DNA of 64,000 bases from Bubalus kerabau (lineage: Eukaryota; Chordata; Mammalia; Artiodactyla; Bovidae). Location: contig NC_073635.1 in the NCBI RefSeq assembly GCF_029407905.1, positions 34,277,501 to 34,341,500 on the forward strand, read 5' to 3'. Below the pieces are notes generated by a model that saw only the letters and a list, made by a program, of their open reading frames with translations, was not told where the DNA came from and did not search any database. Both the position numbers and the translations under genes were made by a program. Every line of letters begins with the position of its first letter. The first letter of the stretch is position 1. Shown here in pieces: positions 48,990 through 60,372 of the stretch.

Positions 48990-49115
48990 ACTACGTTATA
49001 TGAAATAGATAAATAACAAGGTGCTTCTATAGCACAGAGAACTCTCTTCAATACTCTAATAGCCTATATAGAAAAAGAACCTGAAATAGAATAGATATAT
49101 GTTTCTGTATAGCTC
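48990..49115 (+). mobile_element. L1 3'-end fragment
   Basis: 'aacaaggtgcttctatagca' and 'cagagaactctcttcaatac' match the L1 3' UTR phrase 'caaggtcctactgtatagcacagggaactatattcaatatc' with divergence. Confidence 0.7.
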
Positions 49116-50099
49116 TTAATCAACTATTCTTGATAAGGGTTTTTATATACCTTCACCAATCTTGACAAGGATAACTATCTCAAGTGAGATCTGTAAACCA
49201 TGGTTCTTAATAAAGCAATCTGTACGTGAATCAAAAGGAAGTTAGAGTTGTTGATAGCATCTTGGTATTCTTTCTCTATTAAACTGTAAGCACTTTCATT
49301 GTGAAGACCAGATTCCACTTAAATTCTGCAGAGGTAGCCGCCCAGGGAGAGTCACAGCTCCTCAAAGTCCTCCATGGTCTTAGACCCAGTACCGCATCAT
49401 CACTTACCACCCCTACTCATGCACAAAGTGCTTTTGAAGATGACTCTGTTCTCTTCACTCCTTAAGACATAAATATCCTCTCAGACATCGGGATCCCAGC
49501 AGAATATTATACAACTCTGATGCTACAAGACCTACCACCCCGTACTCAATTCTCCTTTCTGTAAAGGCAAAATTCTATTTCAATCTTATCCTGGCAAAAC
49601 CAACAGAATATTCATATGAAGTCATTTTCTTTCAAGACAAAGGAACCTAAAGCAATGCAATAGCTTGGGAAAACTCGAGTTACTGCTTTAATGAAGACTT
49701 TTGCTACCTGAAACTCCTACCTGAAGTGAATGACTTATTCAAAACTGAGTATCTATAAACATTCCTAACTTGCTTTGAAGACCTCATTTCAGACACTGGA
49801 GAAAACCATTTGATAGCCTTGAAACTCACTGTTTTACATGGTATGCTGACATTCACATAAAAAGACTGCACTGAACTTGATGGCATAAACATTGCCCATT
49901 CCTTTGACCAATAAATCATGAAGATATTTTCTGGAAAAAAATTTAACTTGAAACATTTAAGATATAGATGCATGAAATTAATTATTCTCCATCAAGAATA
50001 ATGAATACCAAGTTTCTCTAAATATCAAACTTTCTATAAGCATTTAATATTTAACTTAAAATGCTTATCCAGAACAGGAAAATCTACAGAGATAGGAAG

Positions 50100-50300
50100 T
50101 AGGTGAGTGGCTGTCTCAAGCATGGAGAGAAAGGGACTAGGATATGACAGCCATGGGAACAGTTTCTTCGAGAAATGACAGAATGTTCTGAAGTGGTGGT
50201 GATGTGTGTACTATTCTGAATATACTAAAAGCCACAAAACTGTATCCTTTAAATGGGCGAAATTATATGGTATGTGAATTATCTCTCAATAAACCTGTCC
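50100..50300 (+). mobile_element. L1M 3'-end fragment
   Basis: 'gttctgaagtggtggtgatg' and 'gtgaattatctctcaataaa' are the end of an older L1. It stops just before a Bov-tA fragment. Confidence 0.65.
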
Positions 50301-50471
50301 AATGTTAAAGGCGATGTGATTGTACACTTCAGAAAAGGAATCTTGTAGAGTAGACATACATATAATCGTACATGTACAGGTGTAATAATTACACTGCAAA
50401 ATCTACTCATTTCTGGATGATGGAAGACAACTACTGTCTTCACAGTTAAGGTCCTAGAAAAATCAATCCCT

Positions 50472-50600
50472 ACAAGATCCCCTGGAGGAGGGAATGGCAA
50501 CTCACTCCAGTACTCTTGCCTGAAGAATCCTACGGACAAAGGAACCTGATGGGCTACAGTCCATGGGGTCAGAAAGAGTTGGACCATCTGAAATGACTTA
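50472..50600 (+). mobile_element. 5'-truncated Bov-tA SINE
   Basis: Only the body from 'agatcccctggaggagggaa' to 'gaaatgacttagcaca' is present. Confidence 0.85.
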
Positions 50601-51919
50601 GCACACATACAAGAAAAGACCATGTTATGTGTCTCTATAATTATGATAATCTAAATTCACTGGCTTCAGTAATGGAAAACTTCATCCTACCACAGCTTCA
50701 GGTCAAATTAAATGCTGGTGTCAAGTGTCAAGAACAAGGTTTAGAGAGACATCTGTTTACATAGCATAGACCCTCCCAGAATTTCAGGAAACAGCTTGGA
50801 ATTTGAGTCACCGCAGCTGGCATTCCCCTGGGGCTGCCAAGGCCACAGTCAACCCAGGCAGTGGCCTTCTCACTCCCACTAGCCTGGTGGCACCTCCTCC
50901 TTGGACAGACACACCAGTCCAAACGCTAATCCCAGACCATCCATCCCTGCTCTAATGGTACCATCCTGCCTCACCAACCTCCCCAAACACCCAACCACCA
51001 TATCCCTTCCTGGCAAACTCCAGTCCCTCTAGTGAAGTCAAAACACCAGCTGCCGAAGAAGGTAGTCAGACAGCAACTGTCACCGTCACCAGGCTCCTTC
51101 CGGGAGGCCCTGGGATGGGGGAAGATAAGTGAGAGCTGCCCCGGGAAGACCAGCCTTTGGAAGGGCAGAGTGTCAGATATGCCAGACAACCCCAACACCC
51201 CCCTCCACCGATCACGTGGTCCTTCTTCTCAAAAGCCTCCATTTAGACGCCAACCACCTAGGATGACACTCTCTGACCCACCAAGAAAATCCATCAGTGT
51301 TTTCTCAAGAAAAAATTATTAAGAAAAAGAAATCCTATATCAACTCCCTTTAATGAAAATATCCCTTTCAGTAGTTTTCTCAACTTTCAGCAAACATTCA
51401 TGACCAAGATAAGAAGCCTTGTTTTTTTTTATCAGTATTTTATAAAATGAAGGGTCCAGTGCTGAAACAGTGTTGCTCAACATTTTATAAAATCCTTAAA
51501 CCATAATGCCAAGAAGCTTTAAAATCAATTCGTTGATGAACAATGAGTCATATTACCATTAGTAATTCCTAATTAAATACAGTCAAGATAAAGTAAAAAT
51601 TGGAAGACCATATTCTAGGACAGCAGGCAACACCCCTTAATTTCCAAAAGCCTATTCCATGTATTCTGAAACCGATGCTCACAGCATAAGCCATGAACTC
51701 AGAAACTGTATGAACTGTAAGAATATTTAACTAATTCAATTGTACACCCACATAATAAGGAATGGTTGTGTCTACCTACTTTATTCCTAGCCCACCTATG
51801 GTATACTCCCATTTGGCCCTCCCCCACCCCGAAAAAGTACAAATGAAACTGTATAACAAACAGCCACTGGAAATCTCTGATATAAAAATCTGTCTCAAAA
51901 GTCAGTGAGTCTTTAGACA

Positions 51920-52225
51920 TACGCAACAAACTTATGGTCACCAAAAGGGAAAGATGGGAGGAGGGATAAATTAGGAGTTTTGGATTAAAATATACACCCA
52001 ACTATATATAGATAGATCGATCGATCGATCTAACAAGGACCTACTGTATAGCTCTTGGAACTATTCTCAATATCTTGTAATAACCTATGATGGAAAAAAA
52101 TCTGGAAAAGGATTTATACATATACATGTATACAGAGAGCTGTGTGTAGAACTGATTGCTTTGCTGTACACCTGAAACTAACATTGCAAACCAATGATAC
52201 TTCAATAAAAAATAAATACATAAAA
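51920..52225 (+). mobile_element. L1 3' end with (GATC)n interruption
   Basis: 'caaacttatggtcaccaaaa', 'aaggacctactgtatagctc' and 'gatacttcaataaaaaataa' form an L1 tail. A short GATA/GATC tandem repeat (52010-52030) sits inside it. Confidence 0.82.
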
Positions 52226-52424
52226 TTTTTTAAAAAGTCAATGTGAGTCAATTAAAGAACAGGTTGTGAGACCCCATTACCTAGACTTTAAAAAATCTTC
52301 ACCTTCCATGGAAACTAGAGAATTTAGACAAAAAACAAAGACCCCTATTTCTTTCTCCCAGCTTTAAGTATCCACAAATGAATACTGAAATTAAGAAAAT
52401 TAATAGGAACTAGTCAAAAGACTC

Positions 52425-52740
52425 TTGAGAGTTCCTTGGACTACAAGATCAAACCAATCAATCCTAAAGGAAATCAACCCTGAATATTCACTGTTGCTGA
52501 AGCTGAAGCTCCAATACTTCGGCCACTTGATTCGAAGAGCTGACTCATTGGAAAAGACCCTGATGCTGGGAGAGATCAAAGGCAAAAGACAGAGAATGAG
52601 ATGGCTGGATGGCATCACTGACTCAATGGCCATGAATCTGAGCAAACTCTAGGAGACAGTGAAGGACGGGGGAGCCTGGTGTGTTGCAGTCCAAGGGGTC
52701 GCGAAGAGCCAGATGTGACTTAGCAACTGAACAACAACAA
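52425..52740 (+). mobile_element. BovB LINE 3' fragment with internal deletion
   Basis: 'actcttgagagttccttgga' to 'ctgaacaacaacaa'. Compared with other copies, about 12 bp (LEG of SLEGLMLK) and part of the GRRRR tract are missing. Confidence 0.88.
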
Positions 52741-52834
52741 GGCAAAAACACTACTTGAAAACATCTTAAAGTTAGAAACACAGACAAAGTCTGAGGAAAC
52801 GGAACTATGCTGTCAACGCAGGATTCCGGATGGT

Positions 52835-53440
52835 GTAGGTGTGTTTCACAGAGTTGTGGATCCATCACCCCACAATGAAACCCCACGTATATTACGGTCT
52901 CTCCTCTTTTCCCAACCTCGTCCTCCACCCTAGAAACCACTAGTCTATCTTTTGTCCCAATAGATTTGCCTCTTCTGGATGCTTCATATAAATGCAATCA
53001 TACATGAGACCTGTTTTGGCTTTTCTCTTAGCACAATGTGTTCAAGGTTAATCCATGTTTTAGTATTACATTCCTCTTTGTGGCCAAATGACATTCCACT
53101 ATATGGACGTACCACATTCTATTTATTCATTTGTCAGTTGATAGACACCTGGGTTGTCTCCCCTTTGGGCCACTCTGATGAAGCTGCTATGAACATCTGC
53201 ACCCAGTTTTGTGTGGATGTGTGATTTCCTTTCTCTTGGGTATAAACACCTCGAATGGCTGGATCATGTGTAACTTTACATTTAACCTTTTAAGAGACTG
53301 CCCAACTGTTTTGCAAAGCAGCCGCACCACTTTTCATTCCCGCCAGCAATGTAGGAGGGGTCCCATTTCTTCCCATTCTCGCCCACACTTGCTACTGTCT
53401 TTTTGATTAGCACTATCGTAGTGGGTGAAGCAGTAACTCA
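52835..53440 (-). mobile_element. L1 (L1MA/MB-type) 3' region
   Basis: On the plus strand it reads the reverse of an L1 3' end: 'agttgtggatccatcacccc', 'gcacaatgtgttcaaggtta', 'gggccactctgatgaagctg', 'gcctcttctggatgcttca'. About 600 bp. Confidence 0.85.
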
Positions 53441-53997
53441 GGTGTGCTGCTCTGCATCTTAAACCAAACCCCCTCATCCTTGAATTTTGGCCTCAGTTGT
53501 TCTTCCAAGCTACACATTTAAGTAAAAAAATAGGCCCCAATGGCCATTCTTAAACCGAAAATAAAGTCAGGATAATCTAACACTTTTAATAAGTGCCACT
53601 TCTGCACAATATAGGCACCATTATTTTACCCCCAACCCTATGAAACTACAATAACGCCCAACAGCTAGGCCTTTCTGAATAAAGATCTCAGGCTAAGTCC
53701 AAGTGCTAAGGCTTCAGGGTGACACAACACACAACAAAGTTTTAGCCCCAGCTTTCAGGAGAGAGCCCTGGCCTGGAATTCAGTTACACACACACACAGT
53801 ACTGGCAAGCCTGACCCATCGCCTCCCTTCTCTGCACCTGAGCACGCGCTTCGGAGCCACTCACAGAACCACATCCTCTGAAGTCCCTCCCAGGGATAAA
53901 GTTGTCGAAGCCTGAAAGTTTAATGAAACTTGCAAACATGCCAACTTCCGTGCCTAAAAGATTTAGCTTTGCACAGCACAAACACTTTGAGCTCAGC

Positions 53998-54180
53998 AGC
54001 CAGACAGGCTGGGTTCTATGTCCAGCTCTGCCACTTGGTAGCTAAATGGCCACAAGTCCTTTAACATCTATCTTCCTATGTCAGTTTCCTCACGTGAAGG
54101 TAAGAGTGCCTCCTTCAAGAGGTGATGAGGTTTCATAAAGCTAGTGTAACTAAAGCATCCAACAGAGCAGCGGGCAAAGA
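53998..54180 (+). repeat. MIR SINE
   Basis: 'gctgggttctatgtccagct', 'ctgccacttggtagctaaat' and 'tcagtttcctcacgtgaagg' in order follow the MIR consensus. It lies about 500 bp downstream of exon 2. Confidence 0.82.
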
Positions 54181-54539
54181 GCAGACATCTAAACCTTCGT
54201 GTCCATCCGTCTTCCCGCTAACTCTAGGCAAAGTTTCCCAGCAAAGAAAGCCTTCTTAACAAATGCCCTGGGCATTGAGAGCTGAATGCAAGTTCTTGTG
54301 ACGGGAAGGATCCATTATAAAGCACTCCGCCACATGACAGTCGGCAAATTGCTAAGGAGAGCTTAAAACAGGCTTAAATTGTCTTTAAACGGGATGGGGG
54401 AGTTCTTGGGAGGGCACTCAGGGATGAAGAGAGAGAAGAAACCTTATTTTCGCCAGGACAGAAGCCTACAAGCATCCTCCAGGCTCACAGACAGCCTGCA
54501 CACAGAACCAATGCAAAGGACAGAAGGATGAAAGGTATA

Positions 54540-55560
54540 TTCCCACACCCCCGTGGGAAACGCGGGTATAGACTGCCGGGCATGAGTGGGGAGGGGCGGG
54601 GATGGGGCTGGCGGCGGCAGGGACACTGGTGGGGGCTCGCTTGGCTCCTGAGGAGGTCTCAGAGGAAGCCAAGCCCCCTCCTATCTGGGAATTAATGAAT
54701 TGCTCCGACTGGGCCGCCCTCTCCTACCTGATCTGGTTGTCACAGAATTTGTTGAGATGCGGTTGGTTGAGGTAAATGGTGCGGGCTGGTGCGTCCAGCT
54801 GGTCTCCAACAGACGTGGCCCGGGACATCTCATCGTCTGCCTTCTTGTAGCCCGGGGGAGGACGGACAGGTCCTGCGGAGAAGAGGCGCGGGCAGAACGC
54901 AAAACACAAAGAAGTCACGCAGGGCAGCGGCGGCAGCACCGGAGGGCGGGGACTAGCTGGAAGGATGCTCCGGGCGTCGCGCCACCCAGTCCCTCTGCTG
55001 CCCTGGAGACGGGCGCCAGCCCCGCCCCGCCCGCTGGTCCCCAGGCGGAGGAGCCTCTCCGCGGGTGGGAACCTCGGCCCCGCCCCCACCCGTCCCTACC
55101 CCCCACTCCCTCCCCCTTCCCTTCTCCTTCCATCCCCTTCCCAAACCTGCAGCCCCTGCGCCAGACCCGCAGGCTCCGCGGGGATGGTGAAGGGCGCACG
55201 GCTGGAGGCAGGGCCCCCGTGGACTGCGGGAATGTGGGGAGCAGAGACCAGAGCCTCCCCTCCCCCGGGCGAGCTCCCCCTCTAGGCCCAGAGACCGAAT
55301 TCTGGAGCTAGGCTTTCTGGCTCCTTTGTGCTTAGGAAGCGCTCGAGGACTGCAAGGGGGTGTGCCCTGCACTCGGCCCCAGGAGAAGGGGCTGAGGAAG
55401 ACACCTCTGTGCTCCAAGATGAAATTCCCAAACCTCGATGCAGAGCCCTGCCCGCCCTCCCCCCCCCACCCCCCGGCTTAGCCTGCACAGACCAGCAGAT
55501 GCCCCTGGCCACCCTACCGCAAAGCACTGCCCATCCCAGCTCACGGGTACATGCGAGCCT
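54540..55560. promoter_or_regulatory. CpG-rich block around exon 2, candidate CpG island or alternative promoter
   Basis: Between roughly 54.54 and 55.56 kb the sequence becomes strongly GC-rich with frequent CpG, densest at about 54810-55290, whereas the sequence on both sides is ordinary AT-rich intron. CpG-rich blocks of this size in mammals usually mark promoters. Its position, immediately upstream of an exon with an in-frame internal Met, would suit transcription of a shorter N-terminus. I see no TATA box or clear initiator. Many open frames on both strands here are GC-driven and not evidence of genes. The boundaries are by eye; CpG observed/expected was not computed. Confidence 0.55.
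54728..54872 (-). CDS. ATP8A2: ATP8A2 exon 2: N-terminal cytosolic tail
   Basis: The exon is 145 bp: two bases completing a split Gly codon, 47 codons (PVRPPPGYKKADDEMSRATS... to ...DNQI), then AG of a Ser codon completed in exon 3. The acceptor is a pyrimidine-rich CCGCGCCTCTTCTCCGCAG and the donor GTAGGA. The internal Met of EMSRATS (ATG at 54828-54826) is a possible start for a shorter isoform. One change stands out: LNKF-C-DNQI, with TGT where the recalled human protein has Arg, consistent with a C-to-T change at a CpG. The exon sits inside a CpG-rich block. The frame is open upstream of the acceptor to an ATG at 55089, but the splice acceptor makes a remote first exon the default reading. 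Confidence 0.95.
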
Positions 55561-56459
55561 GCGCCCCGAGCCTGCATCCCGAGTCTCTGTGGTTAAGACC
55601 CAAGCCCGTCTGTCTCCTTAAGACGCGATTTCAGCCATACAGCTGACCCTCTCTTGGGCTAAAACTCCCCACTCACCTTCACTTGAGGAGGGATCAGCAA
55701 GGGGAGTGATGACATAACCATTACTGAAACCACTTCCCCAGGCTCACCACGCCCCCGCAAACACACACACACACCTCCAACCACATGGCAGGCTCCCTCC
55801 CTGGACAGGGCAACCCAGCTTGAGAATTGACCTTCAGGGAGGAGGCCCTGAAGTCCAGGCTCACAGAGAAATAAGTGCCCTGCAGGTGACGGAAGCCTCT
55901 CTCCATTTCCTTAAATCCCATCTGCTCAAGTACCTGCTGCATGTCCCACCTATAAAAGAAACAGGTGTCGCAGAACTTAGGTAACAGGTATCCACTTCAG
56001 ACACAGCCACTTCATGCTCAGAAACGTTTTGAAGTAGACAGTTTGAGCTATGTAAATTTATCGCCTTTTTAAGTGATTAGAATCCTGTTATGATCTGCAT
56101 CCTAAGATGGGGACACCCCCATGTAACTCTCACTGGCTATTGAGAGTTGACATGCTGTCATGGGACGTGCTCACAACCAGGTCCCTAGTCACAAGCTGGG
56201 TGTAGGACCCCCCATTCTCAGATCACCCCCTCTAGCCCTCATTCTCTGGCGTCCCTCTGCTCTGCTCCCTGCTTGTCCACAGGGGGCAGCAGAGAGCAGC
56301 AGGACCTTCAAGACCGGGTGGACCTCAGAGGAGGCTGGTTTTAAATCTTTTGCTGAGTTAATGCCAACACAGGATATTTTTGAAACCAGCCTATACAAAA
56401 GTGCTGCTTTCCTCTCTGCCCACTCACCCCACTTTGTTCTCTTCCACAGCCGGTATCAT

Positions 56460-56615
56460 CATTACCTGACATTATTTATTTATGGTCTGTCTCCCCAAGG
56501 CCAAGAGCAGAAGCTCCAGGGCAGCAGAGGTGTGTTTTGTCCAGTACAGGGACCTGGCACCCAGAACAGTGCCTGGTACATAATGGGCACTTGTATTTGC
56601 TGGTTGAGTAAGTCA
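56460..56615 (+). repeat. L2 3'-end fragment
   Basis: 'gaagctccagggcagcagag', 'gtacagggacctggcacc' and 'gtgcctggtacataatgggc' follow the L2 3' end. Confidence 0.6.
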
Positions 56616-56719
56616 TGTAAAGGGTCACTTTCAATTCTCCAGGCAGGGACACGGTGATGGGCATCAAGGGCACAAACCCCACACCCTACTGTGGGCAGAG
56701 CAGCTCAGCTCCAGGTGGT

Positions 56720-56880
56720 CTTCGTTCAGTGGCTTTCAACTCTGGCTGCACATGATCACCAAGAAAGCTCTCACAATTAGCCAGTTCCTGGGTCCAACCT
56801 GCACCAATTGTGCCTCTTGTTTTTAAAGCTTCTTAAAGTGATATGAATGGGTAGCCATGGTTGAAAATCAATCCATGGTG
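56720..56880 (+). repeat. MER5/MER58-like DNA transposon fragment
   Basis: 'cagtggctttcaactctggc' with 'tgcacatgatcaccaagaaa' and a closing 'gccatggttgaaaatcaatc' resemble the inverted ends of a Charlie-group hAT element. Exact family uncertain. Confidence 0.45.
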
Positions 56881-57427
56881 AGATGCAGGAGAGAACACAA
56901 AACCAAAAAAGCTGGCTCCTGCTCTCAGAAGTGTTAACCAGCATAACTCTGGTTACCAGTGACTAGGACCAAGTGACTAAGAGGGGACCTGAAGGTGCCA
57001 GCAGGGTCAGAGGTCAGCGGCCACTTTGTGCCAAGGGTGAAGAGCTGGTCAGAACAGTGTGAGGGCAGGTCTCAGAGCCTTAACCTGTGGTTCAGGTTTA
57101 TAGTAGGAAAAAGGAGGACAATCTGGGTGTGGACGAGAAGACCTCAGACAGAGGCCCGGTAGACAGAGCACATTGTGGGGGCAACTGAGAATGGTAAAAA
57201 CCAGTGCTGAGCGTTCAAATTGGGAAATAATAGAAAGGAAACTCAGAAAAATAGTCAGTGGCCAGACTGTGGATGATTTTAACGACAGGGGAAGAAATCT
57301 GAACTTCATCCTGAAGGTCAGATGAACCACAGAAGGTTTCTAAGCAGGAGACAAGCGTACCCAGCAGTGACTCACAAGACAAGCACAGGAAGAGACGAGG
57401 CAGAAAATGAACTCCACCATCTACGAG

Positions 57428-57742
57428 TGAAAGTGAAAGGCGCTCAGTCGTGTCCGACTGTTTGTGACCCCCCTGGACTATACAGTCCGTGGAATTCTCC
57501 AGGCCAGAATGCTGGAGTGGGTAGCCTTTCCCTTCTCCAGGGGATCTTCCCAACCCAGGGATCAAACCCAGGTCTCCCGCATTGCAGGCAGATTCTTTAC
57601 CAGCTGAGCCACCAGGGAAGCCCAAGAATACTGGAGTGGGTAGCCTATCCCTTCTCCAGCAGATCTTCCCGATGCAGGAATTGAACCAGGGTCTCCTGCA
57701 TTGTGGGTGGATTTTTTACCAGCTGAGCTACTGGGGAAGCCC
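57428..57742 (-). mobile_element. Tandem Bov-tA-type SINE dimer
   Basis: Two reverse-orientation units with heads 'gagccaccagggaagccc' and 'gagctactggggaagccc' separated by one body, the same arrangement as 27145-27412. Confidence 0.88.
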
Positions 57743-59275
57743 AACCATCTAGAAGAAAAATGATAAAAGCATCTATTACATGGAGAAGGGGAAAACAATG
57801 GACATGAGAAACATCTCAAAAGAAAATTCTGCGTGACTTCTTTTGGACAAAATGTGTGGACCAGAAAGAAGAAGAAATATTGGATAACTGAGGTGTGAAG
57901 AGAAGACTGAGGCCAAAAAAAAAAAATCCCTGATAGAAATAAGAATGGAAACATGTTTTCCCTAATAAGTATTTCAATGTTGGATCATAAATATTGGGGT
58001 GAAAAATTATTGACACAATTGGTGGAAACAACATGAAGTGAATGATTTCCCAAGTACGTGTCATCTATCAGGCCAGCTCACCTTTCTATACAACCATGGG
58101 GCCAAATCTGGAATTTTAAGTAGAAATACTGTCCCTACCTCCTCATTCCACCTCCAGGACTCAGATAACCTTCTAGCTCAGGGGCTGCATCGTGACCCAA
58201 TCCTGCTTTGGAGAAAGACACTAATATTTTGAAAATAACTAACATGATTTGTTGAAAATGTCTTGCCTAAGGAGAATGCTGTACCATATATAGCAAAGCA
58301 CATTATGACCAAGGTTTCAAATTCAGACTCATGAGATGAACTCTGAGTTAATGCGCTAGGAAAATACCACCGTATAAAATCAAAGTGTATGTTTACAACT
58401 CCCCCATGTACATAAGCCTGGTGTCAGCAGGAACTCAGGAAACATCTACTGAGAAAGAAGCCAAAGTAAAAGGAAAGAACAGACTCAGATGAGCACAAAG
58501 GAAGCCAGACTGGACAGTGGACTGCCAAGGTCACGAGGGCAGGGGCTCTCTCTAGTTCACGGCGCTACCCCTGTCCTCCCATCAACTGCATACACAAAGC
58601 GCGATGCGGTTATGTGGTCCGAGTTGACCCAGTAAGAGTCTGTCTCCTGGGAATTTTGATGTGGGACCCAGGGAGATGATTTGTTTTTCTGTTAATCTGT
58701 CTTATGTCAATTTGATTATTAGATCAACTGGAGAACCTCCAAGGACAGAAGGAACATTTTTCTGCCTTTTCACGTGCAAAGTTTTACTATCACACAGAAG
58801 GAATTCTTGGAAAAAACTCTTGCCTTCCTAAGTCAGAAGCCTGTTAAAGTGATAAGCCTTTTGGCGGCACTGCCCCCAGCTCCGTGGGAAGTGTCAAGCC
58901 TAGGCCACTGTCACAGACTGAAGAATTCAGCTGGTCTTAGTCCTGGCTTCCCAGGTGAGAGCCTCTGGCCCCCTGGAATCTCCCAAGTGATAGGAGTATC
59001 TGTTGTTCATGTTGGAACCTTCTGAGCACACCTGAGTTTATGCCAATGGGGTGACTCCTGTGGACCCTGGAAAGTCTTAGGATGGGGGCTGACCTGCCAG
59101 GGACACCGTGTGATTGGAGGGCTGGGGATTGAGCCAGTTGACATCAGCCTGACCTCCTGAATGGGAGTACAGGGGGGAGACATGAGGGCTGGAGACCTAT
59201 ATACAGGAGTCACATAAAAATATGAGGCCCCAAACGCAGCCAGGAAATTGCAGCTTATGTAACATCCTGAGCTAA

Positions 59276-59296
59276 GGGGGCGGGGGGGGGGGGGTG
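59276..59296 (+). repeat. G-rich tract
   Basis: A run of G residues interrupted once by C, inside the LTR. Confidence 0.95.
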
Positions 59297-59452
59297 TCAG
59301 GACACAAAGGAAGACCTTTCACGGGAGGCAGAGGAGGTGTTTGGAAAACAAAAGTTGCCCTGCACCCTGTTATGCAGGGCAGTTTCTCAGGTAGAAAGTT
59401 ATCTCTGATGAAAGTTCAGTCATATGGCCAATTAAAAATACCTGTGTAATGA

Positions 59453-59585
59453 ATAGGCTTCCCTGGCTCAGTGGTAAAGAATCTCCCTACAGTGCAGGAG
59501 ACCTGGGTTCAATCTCTAGGTCTGGAAGAGCCCCTGAAGAAGGAAATGGCAACCCACTCCAGTATTCTTGTCTGGAGAATTCCAG
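59453..59585 (+). mobile_element. Bov-tA SINE, 3'-truncated
   Basis: 'aggcttccctggctcagtgg' to 'cttgtctggagaattcc'. The second half of the body is absent. Confidence 0.85.
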
Positions 59586-59740
59586 TTTCTTTCTTCATGA
59601 ACCCCCAATAAAACTACAAACACCAAAGCTCAGGCGATGTGTCTGGAGAAAGCTTCCCACAGGGAACCTCCCAAGCCTCACCTTGTCTCTTTAGGCTAGT
59701 CCTGATGTGTACCCTGTCTGATAAAACTATAATCATAAGG

Positions 59741-60372
59741 AGATCAAACCAGTCAATCCTAAAGGAAGTCAACCCTGAATACTCATTGGAAGGACTGATG
59801 CTGAAGCTGAAGCTCCAATACTTTGGTCACCTGGGTCTCCCATATTTTTATGGGACTCCTGTATATAGGTCGGCAAAGAGCTGACTCATTGGAAAAGACC
59901 CTAATGCTGGGAAAGATTGAAGACAAAAGGAGAAGGGGGTGACAGAGAATGAGATGGTTGGATGGCATCACCGACTCAATGGACATGAATTTAAGCAAAC
60001 TCCAAGAGATAGTGCGGAGAAGGCAATGGCACCCCACTCCCAGTACTTTTGCCTGGAAAATCCCATGGATGGAAGAGCCTGGTAGGCTGCAGTCCATGGG
60101 GTCGCTAGAAGTCAAACACGACTGAGCGACTTCACTTTCACTTTTCACTTTCATGCATTGAAGAAGGAAATGGCAACCCACTCCAGTGTTCTTGCCTGGA
60201 GAATCCCAGGGATGGGGAAGCCTGGTGGGCTGCTGTCTACAGGGTCGCACAGAGTCAGACACAACTGGAGCGACTTAGCAGCCAAGAGATAGTGAAGGAC
60301 AGGGAAGCCTGGCATGCTGCAGTCCATGGGATCACAAAGAGTTGAACTCGACTTAATGACTGAACAACCAGT
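59741..60372 (+). mobile_element. BovB LINE 3' end, interrupted twice
   Basis: BovB 3' sequence ('atcaaaccagtcaatcctaa' onward) is broken at 59832-59873 by non-BovB bases (see findings) and at 60015-60281 by a BOV-A2. It resumes at 60295 and ends 'gaactcgacttaatgactga'. Confidence 0.9.
60015..60281 (+). mobile_element. BOV-A2 dimeric SINE nested in BovB, 13-bp duplication
   Basis: A sense-orientation dimer with perfect CCAAGAGATAGTG duplicates at 60002-60014 and 60282-60294, so the BovB is older than this BOV-A2. Confidence 0.97.

Larger units (their letters stand above)
22754..54727. other. ATP8A2 32-kb intron between exons 2 and 3
   Basis: It is dominated by the SINE, BovB, L1 and LTR copies listed individually. 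Longer stretches where I recognise nothing are 22754-23614, 26420-27144, 27413-28974, 29219-29636, 31372-32464 (apart from the CTCF-like motif), 33601-35671, 35883-37192 (except the DNA-transposon scrap), 40316-41750, 42301-44433, 45889-46454, 47341-47873, 49116-50099, 50601-51919, 53441-53997 and 54181-54539. No exon, RNA gene or open frame in these is supportable. Confidence 0.8.

Noticed and set aside
54700..55311. 203-codon plus-strand open frame over exon 2 and the CpG-rich block
   Set aside because: It is antisense to a certain ATP8A2 exon; the amino-acid content (Arg, Gly, Pro rich) reflects GC-rich DNA, and there is no recognisable domain.
54953..55577. Several overlapping open frames on both strands in the GC-rich block (up to 154 codons)
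   Set aside because: Low stop frequency is expected in GC-rich DNA; products are low-complexity and unrelated to known families.
56270..56300. Second CTCF-like motif (CCACAGGGGGCAGC)
   Set aside because: It is one base short of the consensus spacing between CCA and AGGGGGC, so the match is too weak to list.
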